Assembly: GCF_032191465.1 (NCBI RefSeq)
Contig: NZ_JAQOUE010000001.1
Coordinates: 1,488,001 to 1,552,000, forward strand
DNA length: 64,000 bases
Direction: 5' to 3'
DNA from: Candidatus Nitronereus thalassa
Lineage (GTDB): Bacteria > Nitrospirota > Nitrospiria > Nitrospirales > UBA8639
Below, in pieces: positions 18,336-27,466 of the stretch (within the stretch, counting starts at the first letter, position 1; the number at the start of each line of letters is the position of its first letter). The notes under the pieces were generated by a model that saw only the letters and a list, made by a program, of their open reading frames with translations, did no database searches and was not told the DNA's origin. The translations under genes were made by a program, and so were the position numbers.

Positions 18336-21300
18336 GTGCCCACCAAATCTGAATTCGTTCATCTTCATCTGCATACTCATTACAGCCTGTTGGATGGTGC
18401 CAATCAGCTGACCCCTTTATTGAATCAGGTCAACCATTTTGGGCAATCCGCCGTGGCGATGACCGATCATGGGAATTTATTCGGGGCGATTGAATTCTAT
18501 CAAAAAGCCAAAGCCCAAGGGGTCAAACCCATTGTGGGCTGCGAAGCCTACCTTGCTCCCGGTCATCGCGGGCAACGCGAGGGACTCCTGGCCCATAACG
18601 ACTACTACCACCTGATTCTCCTCGCGACAAACCTGAAGGGTTACCACAACCTCATCAAGCTTTCGAGCAAAGCCTACCTCGAAGGATTCTATTACAAACC
18701 ACGCATGGACAAGGAACTCCTTCAGGAACATCATGAAGGCATTATTGCCTTATCAGGGTGCCTGAGTGGTGAAGTCCCTCAACTCATTAGCAAAGAAGAC
18801 ATGGAGGCCGCCAGCCGGACGGCCGGCGAATATCAGGAAATTTTTGGAAAGGATCATTATTACCTCGAGGTCCAAGCCAACGGTTTGGAGCAGCAACTCA
18901 TTGCCAATCGGGGACTCATCGAGATTCACAAAAAACTCGGCATCCCCATGGCCGGCACCAACGATTGCCACTATCTCAATAAAGAGGATGCCAGGCCACA
19001 CGAAATTATGCTGTGTTTGCAAACCGGCAAGACCTTAAAAGATACCAACCGCATGAAGTTCGACACGGACCAACTCTATGTGAAGTCCACAGAAGAAATG
19101 GTGGCCGAATTCGCCGAACTGCCCGAAGCCGTGCTCAACACCAGTCGGATCGCGGAACTGTGTAACCTCGATTTATCCTTTGGCACGACCTACCTTCCTC
19201 ACTATCATCCGCCGGAAGGCATGAATCGGGAACAATATCTGCAAAAACTTGCCGAAGAAGGCCTAGCCGAACGCCTGAATACGCGTCCGTCGAGCATCCC
19301 TCGGGAAGCCTATCACCTTCGACTTCAGGAGGAATTGGCCGTGCTCTCCACCATGGGCTACGCGGGATACTTCCTTATCGTCTGGGACATTATCAAATTC
19401 GCTCGGTCACGCGGAATCCCCGTTGGCCCGGGCCGCGGATCGGCTGCCGGTAGTCTCATTGCCTATGCGTTGCGCATCACAGATCTCGACCCCCTAGCTT
19501 ACAATCTCCTCTTTGAACGATTCCTAAATCCGGAACGGGTGAGCATGCCTGATATCGACATGGACTTTTGCCAAGACCGGCGAGGAGAAGTTATCAACTA
19601 CGTCATCGATAAATACGGCGACGACCATGTCTGCCAGATCATCACTTTTGGAACCCTTGGCGCCAAAGCCGCAATTCGCGATGTGGGTCGGGTGCTGGAC
19701 ATTCCCTATTCCGAAGTGGATAAAGTCGCCAAACTCGTGCCCACGCAGTTGAATATCACCTTGAAAGATGCGTTAGCCCAGGAACCCAAACTACAAGAGA
19801 TGATAGATAGCGATCCGCGCATGACGGAATTGATGGCCACCGCACAATCACTTGAAGGGCTGGCGCGACATGCGTCCACCCATGCGGCAGGCGTAGTAAT
19901 TTCCCAAGAACCGCTGATGGAACATGTGCCGCTGTACAAAACGGCCAATGACGAAATCGTGACACAGTATTCCATGACCGACATCGAAAAGGTCGGGCTC
20001 GTCAAATTCGACTTCCTCGGACTCAAGACGCTCACCATGATTCAACATGCCGTGGCCATGGTGAACCAGAAACGTCCGGCCGACCAAGCCCTTAATTTGG
20101 ATACCCTGCTCCCCAATGACGATGCCACCTATGCGTTACTGGCTTCTGGAAAAACTACCGGCATTTTTCAGTTGGAAAGTTCAGGGATGCGCAATTTATT
20201 GGTGCGCATTAAACCGGAATGCTTTGAAGACCTCATCGCCATCCTGGCTCTCTATCGACCTGGACCTTTGGAAAGCGGCATGGTCGAGGATTTCATCAAA
20301 CGCAAACGCGATCCCTCAAAAATTGAATATGACCCGCCGGAGCTTGAGCCCCTCCTCAAAGAAACCTACGGAGTCATCGTATACCAAGAACAGGTCATGG
20401 CCATCGCCAACCGCATGGCTGGATTCAGCTTGGGACAAGCCGATTTGCTTCGCCGCGCCATGGGAAAGAAAAAACATGAGGAGATGGCCAAGCAAAAAGA
20501 ACTGTTTATTGAAGGGTCCACCAAGAATGGGTTTACCGCCAAGAAGGCCGAAAAGATTTTCGATCAAATGGCCTACTTTGCAGGCTACGGCTTTAATAAA
20601 TCCCATTCCGCCGCTTATGCGCTAGTGACATTTCAAACGGCTTACCTCAAAGCCAATTATCCCGTGGAATTTATGGCCGCTCTGCTCACCATCGAAATGG
20701 GCAACACAGATAAAATGGTGGGCTATTTCACCGAATGCAGGGAACTCGGCATCCCGATTCTTCCACCCGACGTCAACGAAAGCCAAAAGAATTTCACCGT
20801 CGTGGGGAACAGTATCCGGTTTGGACTTGCCGCGATCAAAAACGTCGGGGCAGGCGCGGTAGAATCGATTATTACCACCCGTGATGCGGGTGGGCCCTTC
20901 TCCTCATTTTTTGATTTTTGTAGCCGCATCGACTCACAAAAGGTCAACAAACGGGTATCGGAAGGACTCATCAAAGTCGGAGCCTTCGATTCGACCAAAG
21001 CCGTTCGCGCGCAACTCATGGCGGGAATGGATCAAATTCTAGACGAAGCCGCAGCCATTCAGCGGGAACGCGCGCTAGGGCAAACCAGTTTATTCGCCGC
21101 CTTCGATGAAGCGACCACCTCTACTACCTCGCCCGGCAACACCTGGTCGCGCCCGTTACCCCAAGTCGCGGAATGGTCGCAAGAACAACTCCTCCAATAC
21201 GAACGACAGCTCACAGGGTTTTACATTACCGCCCACCCACTGGCTCAGCATGCGGAAGCCATTCGGCTTCTATCCACGCATCATACAGGCACCCTTCACG

Positions 21301-21818
21301 AAGCGCCGGAAGGCAAAGACATCAAACTCTGTGGCGTCATTGCCAGCATCAAGGGCACCACCACCAAAAAAGGCGACCGCATGGCCTACCTGCAAATTGA
21401 AGACTTGCAGGGGCTGGTCGAAGTCATCGTCTTTCCGCAACTCTTTAAAGATTCCGAACAATTCATCGTCACCGACACGGTGATTCATATCACCGGGACG
21501 GTAGATAAAATGGATAACGGCGCCCGCATCAAAGCCACCAAACTAGAACCACTCAGTGAGTTGCAGGCTAAATCCGTGAAACGGGTCACCGTGCGCATCA
21601 AGGAACATGAAGATACCTGGGGACATCTTCCCAAACTCCAAGAAGTCCTTCGTAAACATCCCGGTGGGGCTCCCATTTCTTTTCAATTTCTATTACACTC
21701 GAATGTGGAGGCCGAGAGTACCTCCATTCCTGATCTGATGGTCATGCCCAGCGAACACTTGGTCAATGACGTGGAACAAATTTTAGGAAAAGAATCCGTG
21801 ACCTTTCACCACGCCTAA
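18336..21818 (+). CDS. dnaE: DNA polymerase III subunit alpha
   Basis: Catalytic subunit of the replicative polymerase. The 1160 residues match the DnaE1 type: an N-terminal PHP domain (HLHLHTHYSLLDGA, residues 8-21), the polymerase core with GPGRGSAAGS and the catalytic PDIDMDF (Asp406 and Asp408), a helix-hairpin-helix region, and a C-terminal OB fold (near 990-1060). No exonuclease insert is present, so it is not PolC. Start is GTG 18336 behind TAGGA. accA follows 15 bases after the stop, a common dnaE-accA pairing. Confidence 0.97.
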   Translation: MPTKSEFVHLHLHTHYSLLDGANQLTPLLNQVNHFGQSAVAMTDHGNLFGAIEFYQKAKAQGVKPIVGCEAYLAPGHRGQREGLLAHNDYYHLILLATNLKGYHNLIKLSSKAYLEGFYYKPRMDKELLQEHHEGIIALSGCLSGEVPQLISKEDMEAASRTAGEYQEIFGKDHYYLEVQANGLEQQLIANRGLIEIHKKLGIPMAGTNDCHYLNKEDARPHEIMLCLQTGKTLKDTNRMKFDTDQLYVKSTEEMVAEFAELPEAVLNTSRIAELCNLDLSFGTTYLPHYHPPEGMNREQYLQKLAEEGLAERLNTRPSSIPREAYHLRLQEELAVLSTMGYAGYFLIVWDIIKFARSRGIPVGPGRGSAAGSLIAYALRITDLDPLAYNLLFERFLNPERVSMPDIDMDFCQDRRGEVINYVIDKYGDDHVCQIITFGTLGAKAAIRDVGRVLDIPYSEVDKVAKLVPTQLNITLKDALAQEPKLQEMIDSDPRMTELMATAQSLEGLARHASTHAAGVVISQEPLMEHVPLYKTANDEIVTQYSMTDIEKVGLVKFDFLGLKTLTMIQHAVAMVNQKRPADQALNLDTLLPNDDATYALLASGKTTGIFQLESSGMRNLLVRIKPECFEDLIAILALYRPGPLESGMVEDFIKRKRDPSKIEYDPPELEPLLKETYGVIVYQEQVMAIANRMAGFSLGQADLLRRAMGKKKHEEMAKQKELFIEGSTKNGFTAKKAEKIFDQMAYFAGYGFNKSHSAAYALVTFQTAYLKANYPVEFMAALLTIEMGNTDKMVGYFTECRELGIPILPPDVNESQKNFTVVGNSIRFGLAAIKNVGAGAVESIITTRDAGGPFSSFFDFCSRIDSQKVNKRVSEGLIKVGAFDSTKAVRAQLMAGMDQILDEAAAIQRERALGQTSLFAAFDEATTSTTSPGNTWSRPLPQVAEWSQEQLLQYERQLTGFYITAHPLAQHAEAIRLLSTHHTGTLHEAPEGKDIKLCGVIASIKGTTTKKGDRMAYLQIEDLQGLVEVIVFPQLFKDSEQFIVTDTVIHITGTVDKMDNGARIKATKLEPLSELQAKSVKRVTVRIKEHEDTWGHLPKLQEVLRKHPGGAPISFQFLLHSNVEAESTSIPDLMVMPSEHLVNDVEQILGKESVTFHHA

Positions 21819-21833
21819 AGGGTACATCCACAC

Positions 21834-22787
21834 ATGCGCGATTTCTTGGATTTCGAAAAACCTCTCAAGGAACTGGAAGAACGGATTGAAAAAGTCAGTA
21901 AGTCCAGTTCCGAAAAAAAAGGCGTGCCGCGCCTGCTCCGCATGCTGCAAGGGCAACTTGCCAAAAAAGAAACGGAAATTTTTGGAAATCTGACACCCTG
22001 GCAACAAGCGCAACTCGCCCGTCATCCCCAACGCCCTTCCGCACTCAAATATATCGAGACCTTTTGCCAGGACTTTGTGGAACTGCATGGAGATCGAACT
22101 TTTGGAGACGATCAAGCCATTGTAGGCGGACTTGCCACATTTGGAGATCGCACCATCTGCGTCATCGGCCAAGAAAAAGGCCAAGGCGTCAAAGCCCGGG
22201 TGAAACGAAATTTTGGCATGCCCAACCCCGAAGGGTATCGAAAGGCTCTGCGCATCATGAAACTCGCAGAAAAGTTCGACCGGCCCATTGTCACCTTCAT
22301 CGATACTCCAGGGGCGTATCCCGGTGTAGGGGCAGAAGAACGCGGACAAGCCGAAGCCATTGCGCGCAATCTTTTTGTGATGGCCAGGCTCCAAGTCCCG
22401 ATTGTCGCGGTGATTACTGGTGAAGGAGGAAGCGGGGGCGCATTAGCACTCGGTGTCGCAGACCGTGTCCTGATTTTAGAAAACTCGATTTACTCCGTGA
22501 TTTCTCCGGAAGGCTGTGCGGCCATTTTGTGGAACGACCCAGCCAAAACCGCCGAAGCCGCCGCCGCGCTCAAGATGAACGGAGCGGAACTCTTAAAACT
22601 TGGTATTGTCGATGAAGTGATTCCCGAACCTATCGGCGGTGCCCATCGAGATCCAGACCTAACGGCCCAGCATTTGTCCAAATCCATCCAAACCCATCTC
22701 AAGCAGTTAGAAAGCCTCAAAAAGGACAAGCTCGTCGCAGCGCGCGAAGAAAAGTTCCGGCGCATGTCAGCGTTGGCCGACTCTTGA
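21834..22787 (+). CDS. accA: Acetyl-CoA carboxylase carboxyltransferase subunit alpha
   Basis: With AccD, forms the carboxyltransferase that makes malonyl-CoA for fatty acid synthesis. At 317 residues it has the usual length. Visible features are the N-terminal LDFEKPLKELEERIE, the HGDRTFGDD segment near 85, and the CoA/carboxybiotin region with DTPGAYPGVGAEERGQ and GEGGSGGALALGVADRV near 160-215. It is cotranscribed with dnaE. The reading frame continues past its TGA into an antitoxin-like remnant. Confidence 0.97.
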   Translation: MRDFLDFEKPLKELEERIEKVSKSSSEKKGVPRLLRMLQGQLAKKETEIFGNLTPWQQAQLARHPQRPSALKYIETFCQDFVELHGDRTFGDDQAIVGGLATFGDRTICVIGQEKGQGVKARVKRNFGMPNPEGYRKALRIMKLAEKFDRPIVTFIDTPGAYPGVGAEERGQAEAIARNLFVMARLQVPIVAVITGEGGSGGALALGVADRVLILENSIYSVISPEGCAAILWNDPAKTAEAAAALKMNGAELLKLGIVDEVIPEPIGGAHRDPDLTAQHLSKSIQTHLKQLESLKKDKLVAAREEKFRRMSALADS

Positions 22788-22817
22788 AATCCTTTTTCCT
22801 CACATACAAGCAAGGAA

Positions 22818-22997
22818 ATGATTGTGCGAGACATCATTCGCCAAGATCAACGAGATCAAGAAAAATTCAACGCATTGGGGGATGCCATAACCAAGGGAAT
22901 GGAAAGCGGCATCAGCAATCGAACCATGCAGGACATCTTGAAAGAGGCCCGGCTCAAGGCCAAATCGGCAGGTCTAAAGTTGAATTACCGCCCTTAA
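22818..22997 (+). pseudogene. N-terminally truncated ParD-like antitoxin remnant
   Basis: ATG 22818 opens a 59-residue frame whose product resembles the C-terminal half of ParD-type ribbon-helix-helix antitoxins: an IVRDIIRQDQ helix, then LGDAITKGMESG and a basic tail. Similarity appears to begin before the ATG (SHTSKEMIVRDII), inside sequence that is in frame with the end of accA, whereas the N-terminal DNA-binding strand is absent. No ParE toxin follows; repeat copy 1 does. The ATG has AAGGA only three bases upstream. It could still be translated, from this ATG or from GTG 22824, but a decayed antitoxin is the simplest reading. Confidence 0.55.
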
Positions 22998-23022
22998 ACA
23001 AAATTGTTCATAGAATTATTAT

Positions 23023-23231
23023 GTGGGGTGTCGCCCCCACACGACGAGTCCCTTTTGTTTCGGCAAAAGGGACCAAAACCATTTCCGCCTGTGTGCGGCC
23101 CTCCGGGTCCCTCCGCTTCTGGCCCGAATAAAATGGTTCGGGAACTCACTCCAAGGTGCAAAGCCACCTTTCCGCTCAAACAGCCCGAACCAAAAAGTCG
23201 ATTCGGGCCAGAAGCTCCGCCGCACCAAAAG
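23023..23231 (-). repeat. Structured dispersed repeat, copy 1
   Basis: Read on the minus strand, the element ends in two hairpins: GTCCCTTTTG/CAAAAGGGAC with a 6-base loop (23048-23073), then GTGGGG/CCCCAC with a 6-base loop (23023-23040). The body is closed by a 14-bp outer stem, 23116-23129 against 23201-23214, enclosing GGTTCGGG/CCCGAACC and a small AAGGTG/CACCTT hairpin. It fills the gap downstream of accA and lies inverted relative to copy 2. Short ORFs across it follow the repeat and are not genes. Confidence 0.85.
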
Positions 23232-23343
23232 GCGGGAAGACACTGAACAAACAAAACCCATTTTCAAACTTAGGATTTGATAATGTAAACCCCACCGAGT
23301 TCTCATAATCATGCCTACCTAAAAGTTCTTTTTGGTTATGCCC

Positions 23344-23664
23344 TTACCCCTTCACGGGTTCAACAAGAACACCTAAGGCACCACAAAAGCAACCAAAAAA
23401 ATACAAAAGCGTAAACCATCGGGAATTAAATGCCTCAGGAGCAGTTTGGCCTTTAATCGTTTGAATCTCCCAGCCTGATCTTCCAAGCACTCCCCAGGCA
23501 ACTATGCCGAGCGCAACTAGACGAAACCATTTCAATTGGTCTGGATAAAGTTGCAAACTCTCACTGAGAAATGGTGCTAGTAAAATCGCAGAAAAGATCG
23601 CCACCGCAACTATTAGAAAAGCTTTTCCAATTTTCGACAGAACCTTTTTCCATCCATCATCCAT
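23344..23664 (-). CDS. Small hypothetical membrane protein (106 aa)
   Basis: No family recognised. The protein has three hydrophobic segments (about residues 13-33, 46-60 and 83-101) with a Lys-rich N-terminus, consistent with an inner-membrane protein. GAGG lies 9 bases before ATG 23664. It stands alone between repeat copies 1 and 2, which are inverted relative to each other, and no neighbour suggests a role. Its composition is more AT-rich than the housekeeping genes. Confidence 0.65.
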   Translation of the reverse strand: MDDGWKKVLSKIGKAFLIVAVAIFSAILLAPFLSESLQLYPDQLKWFRLVALGIVAWGVLGRSGWEIQTIKGQTAPEAFNSRWFTLLYFFGCFCGALGVLVEPVKG

Positions 23665-23818
23665 AAATTTTTCCTCTACAAAATGTTAGATTGCGATTTC
23701 CCAGTATTATACAGGTCATCAGGCACTCTCTCTGATGCACCATATCGCACCAATGCCAAATCAGTTTAACCACAATACCACCATTGTTTTGCATGAACTA
23801 AAAAGGATCGGCTGAAGC

Positions 23819-24035
23819 CTTGGGCGCGGCTTTCCCGCGGGACCAAATTCGACTTTTCTGGCTAGGGCTGTTTGAGCGGAGCGAGTTTCCGAGCCATTAT
23901 GATTCGGGGCGGTGGATCAGGCACTCCGGAGAGCTTGCTTCATAGCAAGGTCGGAGGGGACGCGCACGGGCAGAAATGGTTTTGGGTCCTTTTGCCGAAA
24001 CAAAAGGACCTCGTCGCGCGGGCGCGAAAGCCCGC
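23819..24035 (+). repeat. Structured dispersed repeat, copy 2
   Basis: Plus-strand copy ending in GGTCCTTTTG/CAAAAGGACC and GCGGGC/GCCCGC hairpins. Both stems differ from copy 1 by paired substitutions that keep the pairing. A middle hairpin CTTGCT-TCAT-AGCAAG (about 23934-23949) is also present. It starts with the family's TTGGGCGCGG and ends 12 bases before the MoaD-like stop codon. Confidence 0.85.
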
Positions 24036-24046
24036 ATAAAATTAAT

Positions 24047-24325
24047 TTATGGATTTTGCCACATCGCGCCTTCCAACGTCGGATTAAACTGATGCGTCAA
24101 CTTCAACACATCCCCGTCCTTTAGCTTTGTCTCCAGAGTTGAAATTTTTTGGTTCAGGGTCACCATCAACTCGCCTTTTTTCAGAAACTCCAGCAAGCCG
24201 CCAAATTTCTCGGGATCGCCTTCTAAAAATTCACGGACCGTTGGGGTCCCTGTGAGTTCACATTCCATTTCAGGATCTTCCACGCAGGGCAGCAAGTTTT
24301 GTCCAAAAACTCTTACCGTGACCAT
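24047..24325 (-). CDS. MoaD/ThiS-like beta-grasp protein
   Basis: A 92-residue protein with the pattern of ubiquitin-like sulphur carriers: an N-terminal VTVRVFGQNLLP strand, a central helix, and a C-terminal LKDGDVLKLTHQF hairpin. The C-terminus runs on to end in WQNP and lacks the terminal Gly-Gly needed for adenylation, so it may be a structural or regulatory relative rather than a working sulphur carrier. AAGGAG lies eight bases before ATG 24325. It is downstream of and on the same strand as the large FAD/Fe-S oxidoreductase, separated by a terminal-inverted-repeat element. Confidence 0.7.
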   Translation of the reverse strand: MVTVRVFGQNLLPCVEDPEMECELTGTPTVREFLEGDPEKFGGLLEFLKKGELMVTLNQKISTLETKLKDGDVLKLTHQFNPTLEGAMWQNP

Positions 24326-24357
24326 ATTTCGACTCCTTCTTTGTCAGTTTTTGCTCT

Positions 24358-24499
24358 AAATTCCCCTCCTTTGTAAGGAGGGATAAGGGGAAGTAGAGAT
24401 TTCCTTTTAGAAATTACAGTTTACTCAAAAGACACATTCCATTTGTAAAGAAAACTCTACCCACCTTTGCCTCCCCTTACAAAGGGGAGGAAAAGGAAT
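24358..24499. repeat. MITE-like element with terminal inverted repeats
   Basis: Two arms of about 40 bases in inverted orientation: the left arm contains CCTCCTTTGTAAGGAGGG (24366-24383) and the right arm CTCCCCTTACAAAGGGGAG (24471-24489). Each arm is itself a hairpin, and both continue with similar GTAGAG-type sequence toward the AT-rich centre. The element ends against the stop codon of the oxidoreductase. No ORF lies inside. The form suggests a non-autonomous miniature element or a paired terminator structure. Confidence 0.6.
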
Positions 24500-27313
24500 T
24501 TATCCCGATTCGGTTTCGTCCATGTTTTCCAACAGCACTTGAGCAATATGCTTCACGGCGGTCTTTGCAGGCAAGCCGTTTTTGAGTTGAATCATGCAGG
24601 CCGGGCAACTCGTGGCCACCACCTCGGCTTGGCTCTGATGAATGGCGGTTTTTTTTCGTTGAAAGATTTTTTGGGACGTCGTGTAATCCTTCACAATATA
24701 GGTCCCGGCACCGCCGGCACACCGGTCGGCATCCTGCATCTCCACATAGTCCACACCCGGCAAATTAGTCAGCAGCTGCCTCGGCTGCTTCGTGACACCT
24801 GCCGCGCGAAGATGACAGGAAGAATGGTAGGTCACTTTTTGGGGAACGGAGCTTTTCTTGGAACTAGGCCGGACCGTTTCCTGGTCTAAGGCAAATTCCG
24901 AGATATGCTTGACCTTCTTGGCTAACCGCGTAGCCGTTTCTTCTTCGGGCTCACCCTTGAACCATTTTTCATAGTCCTTCAACGCTAAGGTACAAGAAGC
25001 GCAACCGGTCACCACCGTTTCATACCCATCGAAGTTTTTGAGGTTTTCGCGCGCGCCTTCTTTCGCCAAGGCTCGATGCCCATAAGTTTCAATCGGCGTG
25101 CCGGAACACCGCTGCGGCGGCAAATCCGGAGTGACCCCATATCGCTTCATCACCTGAATCACGGCATCGCCTACGCCATCCTCAAAATAGTTCGCCGCGC
25201 ATCCGTGAAAGTAGGCGACTTTTTTCTCCTTTTGTAGAGACGAGGAGGGAGGCACCACGCACAACTCTCGATGTCGCTCACGCAGAAGTGTTTTGGCCAA
25301 CCGAGGCAATTTCATATTCCAGGGGAATCGTGCATTTTCCGCCAATTGTTTGAGAAAGGGGCGCGAAAGGGCATCCATAATTCGACGAATCACGGGACGA
25401 TCCCACAAGTCTTGCGTCTTCGCGGCTAATTTAATCAGCTTTTCAAACTTCGCTTGTTGGGCATGCAAACCAAAAATTTTCCCAGCCAGTTTATTAGGAT
25501 GCTCGGCTCGTCGCTGAAGAATAAGTTCCGACACATCCACGTCCGCCGGACAAATGGTTCGGCATGACTTGCAATTCAAACATGCCTCGACCACACGCTT
25601 GGAATTTAAATAGCTATAGTCCGGCGCCGTGACAATTTCAAACCATCCCCGAGAACTCATGTCTTCGGATTGAAACACATCGTACACCGGACAGACCGAA
25701 TTGCATTTCGCACAGGTCGCACAGGGTTTGCTTAGCCGCTCGAAGTCGATATGTTCGGTAAACGGCGTCTCGCTAATTTTCACGCCAGGGTTGAGCACCC
25801 CTGCTGGATCCAACGCCTGTTTCACCTTCACGAACAATCCGTACAACTCTTCACCGAACATGCGCTTGACCATTTCAGCCCGAATCCGACCATCTCCATG
25901 TTCACCACAAATCGACCCGCCAAATTGCTCAAGAATAGTCCGATGAACTTCGTAATAGGTGTCCACCATTCGCTGAAAATCATTCTCGTCATTGACATCG
26001 AGCAAGGGAAGAATATGGGCATTGCCATTGCCGATATGGCCAAAGATGGCCAAGGGCACATGCGCCTTTCCAAATACGTCATTCAAATAACGAATCAACT
26101 CCCCCAGCCGGTCAGCAGAGACCACGACATCATCCACATAGTTAATAGGCTTTTTCTTCGCGTTATATCGATACAAGGTAGGATAGAGGGCTTTTCGCGC
26201 TTTCCATAAATTTTGTTGGTGTTCAGGGTCGGTGGCAATGACGGGATCGGATGCCAATCGGAACCGTCGGCACACTTCTTTCAATTGCGCAATGCCTCCA
26301 TGATCGCCGCCTTGGTCAAACTCAATCAACAACGTGGCGGCCGAGTCTTCGGGGATGTGGTATTGCGCCCGTCCAATCAAATCAAGCGTATTGGCATCCA
26401 TCACTTCCAAGGCCAAAGGATCAAGCTTTAATAAATGGTGAACGGCTTCTCCCATCTCTTCGAGATGCTGAAAATGGATCATCCCCGTCACGGTGGCGTG
26501 AGGTCGATCGACCAGCTGAATAGTGGCTTCGCTAAACACGCCCAACGTACCTTCGCTTCCCACAAACAATTTTGGGAAGTCCACGACCCCTTGGTCTATC
26601 CCAGTAGCCACATCGAACAAGTTGTAACCCGCGCTATTTTTACTAACGCGCGGCCTCTTAGCATGAATGAGTTCACGATGATCGCGCACCAAATGGACCA
26701 CAGATTCGAGCGCGGTGAACTGCTCAAAGGTCTGACGACATTGCGCACTCTCCAGTGCTTCAACCCCAGCATTGAGCCATCCGCCTGATTCGAGACACAC
26801 GCGCATGGACAACACATTGTCCTTCACCGAGCCATAGCGCAGCGTATGAGGGCCTGACGAATTATTGGCCAACATGCCACCGAGCTTGCACATGTCGCCA
26901 CTGGAAGGGTCCGGACCGAACATAAGACCCGCAGAAGATAATTGTTTATTGAGTTCATTGAGGATAATTCCCGGTTGAACACGCGCCCATTTTTCATCTC
27001 GATTGAGTTCCAGCACACGATTAAGGCGGGATACATCCAGAATGATGCCGGACCCAACGGCTGAGCCGGTGAGGTTGGTCCCAGCGGCGCGTGTCGTTAA
27101 AGGAATACTCCTCCGCACCGCATAATCCATGACCCGTTCGATATCCGCTTCGCCATCCGGCAACACCACAACTTGCGGCGTCATCCGATAAATACTGGCA
27201 TCCACGGCATAGGCGCGCAGTGTCGGAAAATCGTCTTTTACTTTGTCATGGCCCATCAGACGCCGAAGATCAGCACCGATGGTTGATACTTTTTGGGGGA
27301 TCACTAAGTCCAT
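24500..27313 (-). CDS. FAD-linked oxidase fused to Fe-S (GlcD/GlcF-like) oxidoreductase
   Basis: A 937-residue fusion. The N-terminal half (to about 500) is a PCMH-type FAD-binding domain (TTRAAGTNLTGSAVG and the FGPDPSS region) with its C-terminal oxidase domain. Next come two ferredoxin-like clusters, CATCAKCNSVCPVYD and CLNCKSCRTICPADVD near 530-600. The C-terminal part holds cysteine-rich CCG-type motifs (TGCASCTLALKDYEKWF and the SSCHLRAAG region). This matches D-lactate/glycolate/2-hydroxyglutarate dehydrogenases of the GlcD-GlcF/YdiJ type, which pass electrons from a 2-hydroxyacid to quinone or cytochrome. The substrate is not determinable here. Confidence 0.9.
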   Translation of the reverse strand: MDLVIPQKVSTIGADLRRLMGHDKVKDDFPTLRAYAVDASIYRMTPQVVVLPDGEADIERVMDYAVRRSIPLTTRAAGTNLTGSAVGSGIILDVSRLNRVLELNRDEKWARVQPGIILNELNKQLSSAGLMFGPDPSSGDMCKLGGMLANNSSGPHTLRYGSVKDNVLSMRVCLESGGWLNAGVEALESAQCRQTFEQFTALESVVHLVRDHRELIHAKRPRVSKNSAGYNLFDVATGIDQGVVDFPKLFVGSEGTLGVFSEATIQLVDRPHATVTGMIHFQHLEEMGEAVHHLLKLDPLALEVMDANTLDLIGRAQYHIPEDSAATLLIEFDQGGDHGGIAQLKEVCRRFRLASDPVIATDPEHQQNLWKARKALYPTLYRYNAKKKPINYVDDVVVSADRLGELIRYLNDVFGKAHVPLAIFGHIGNGNAHILPLLDVNDENDFQRMVDTYYEVHRTILEQFGGSICGEHGDGRIRAEMVKRMFGEELYGLFVKVKQALDPAGVLNPGVKISETPFTEHIDFERLSKPCATCAKCNSVCPVYDVFQSEDMSSRGWFEIVTAPDYSYLNSKRVVEACLNCKSCRTICPADVDVSELILQRRAEHPNKLAGKIFGLHAQQAKFEKLIKLAAKTQDLWDRPVIRRIMDALSRPFLKQLAENARFPWNMKLPRLAKTLLRERHRELCVVPPSSSLQKEKKVAYFHGCAANYFEDGVGDAVIQVMKRYGVTPDLPPQRCSGTPIETYGHRALAKEGARENLKNFDGYETVVTGCASCTLALKDYEKWFKGEPEEETATRLAKKVKHISEFALDQETVRPSSKKSSVPQKVTYHSSCHLRAAGVTKQPRQLLTNLPGVDYVEMQDADRCAGGAGTYIVKDYTTSQKIFQRKKTAIHQSQAEVVATSCPACMIQLKNGLPAKTAVKHIAQVLLENMDETESG

Positions 27314-27466
27314 TGGATGACACTTCCTAATGGCATTCTAGAAAGCGGACCGGGAAAGGGCAACTGAGATGGGCACCACCTGGCGCTGCAGAACGCCGGA
27401 GGGGTTCACGCGAAATAGCAAGAACGGAAAAGACGATATTCGCTCACTCCTAAAAATCCGAAACCG

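Noticed and set aside
22994-23312. Several overlapping ORFs on both strands of about 80-97 codons
   Set aside because: All arise from repeat copy 1, which is open in several frames because of its hairpin composition.
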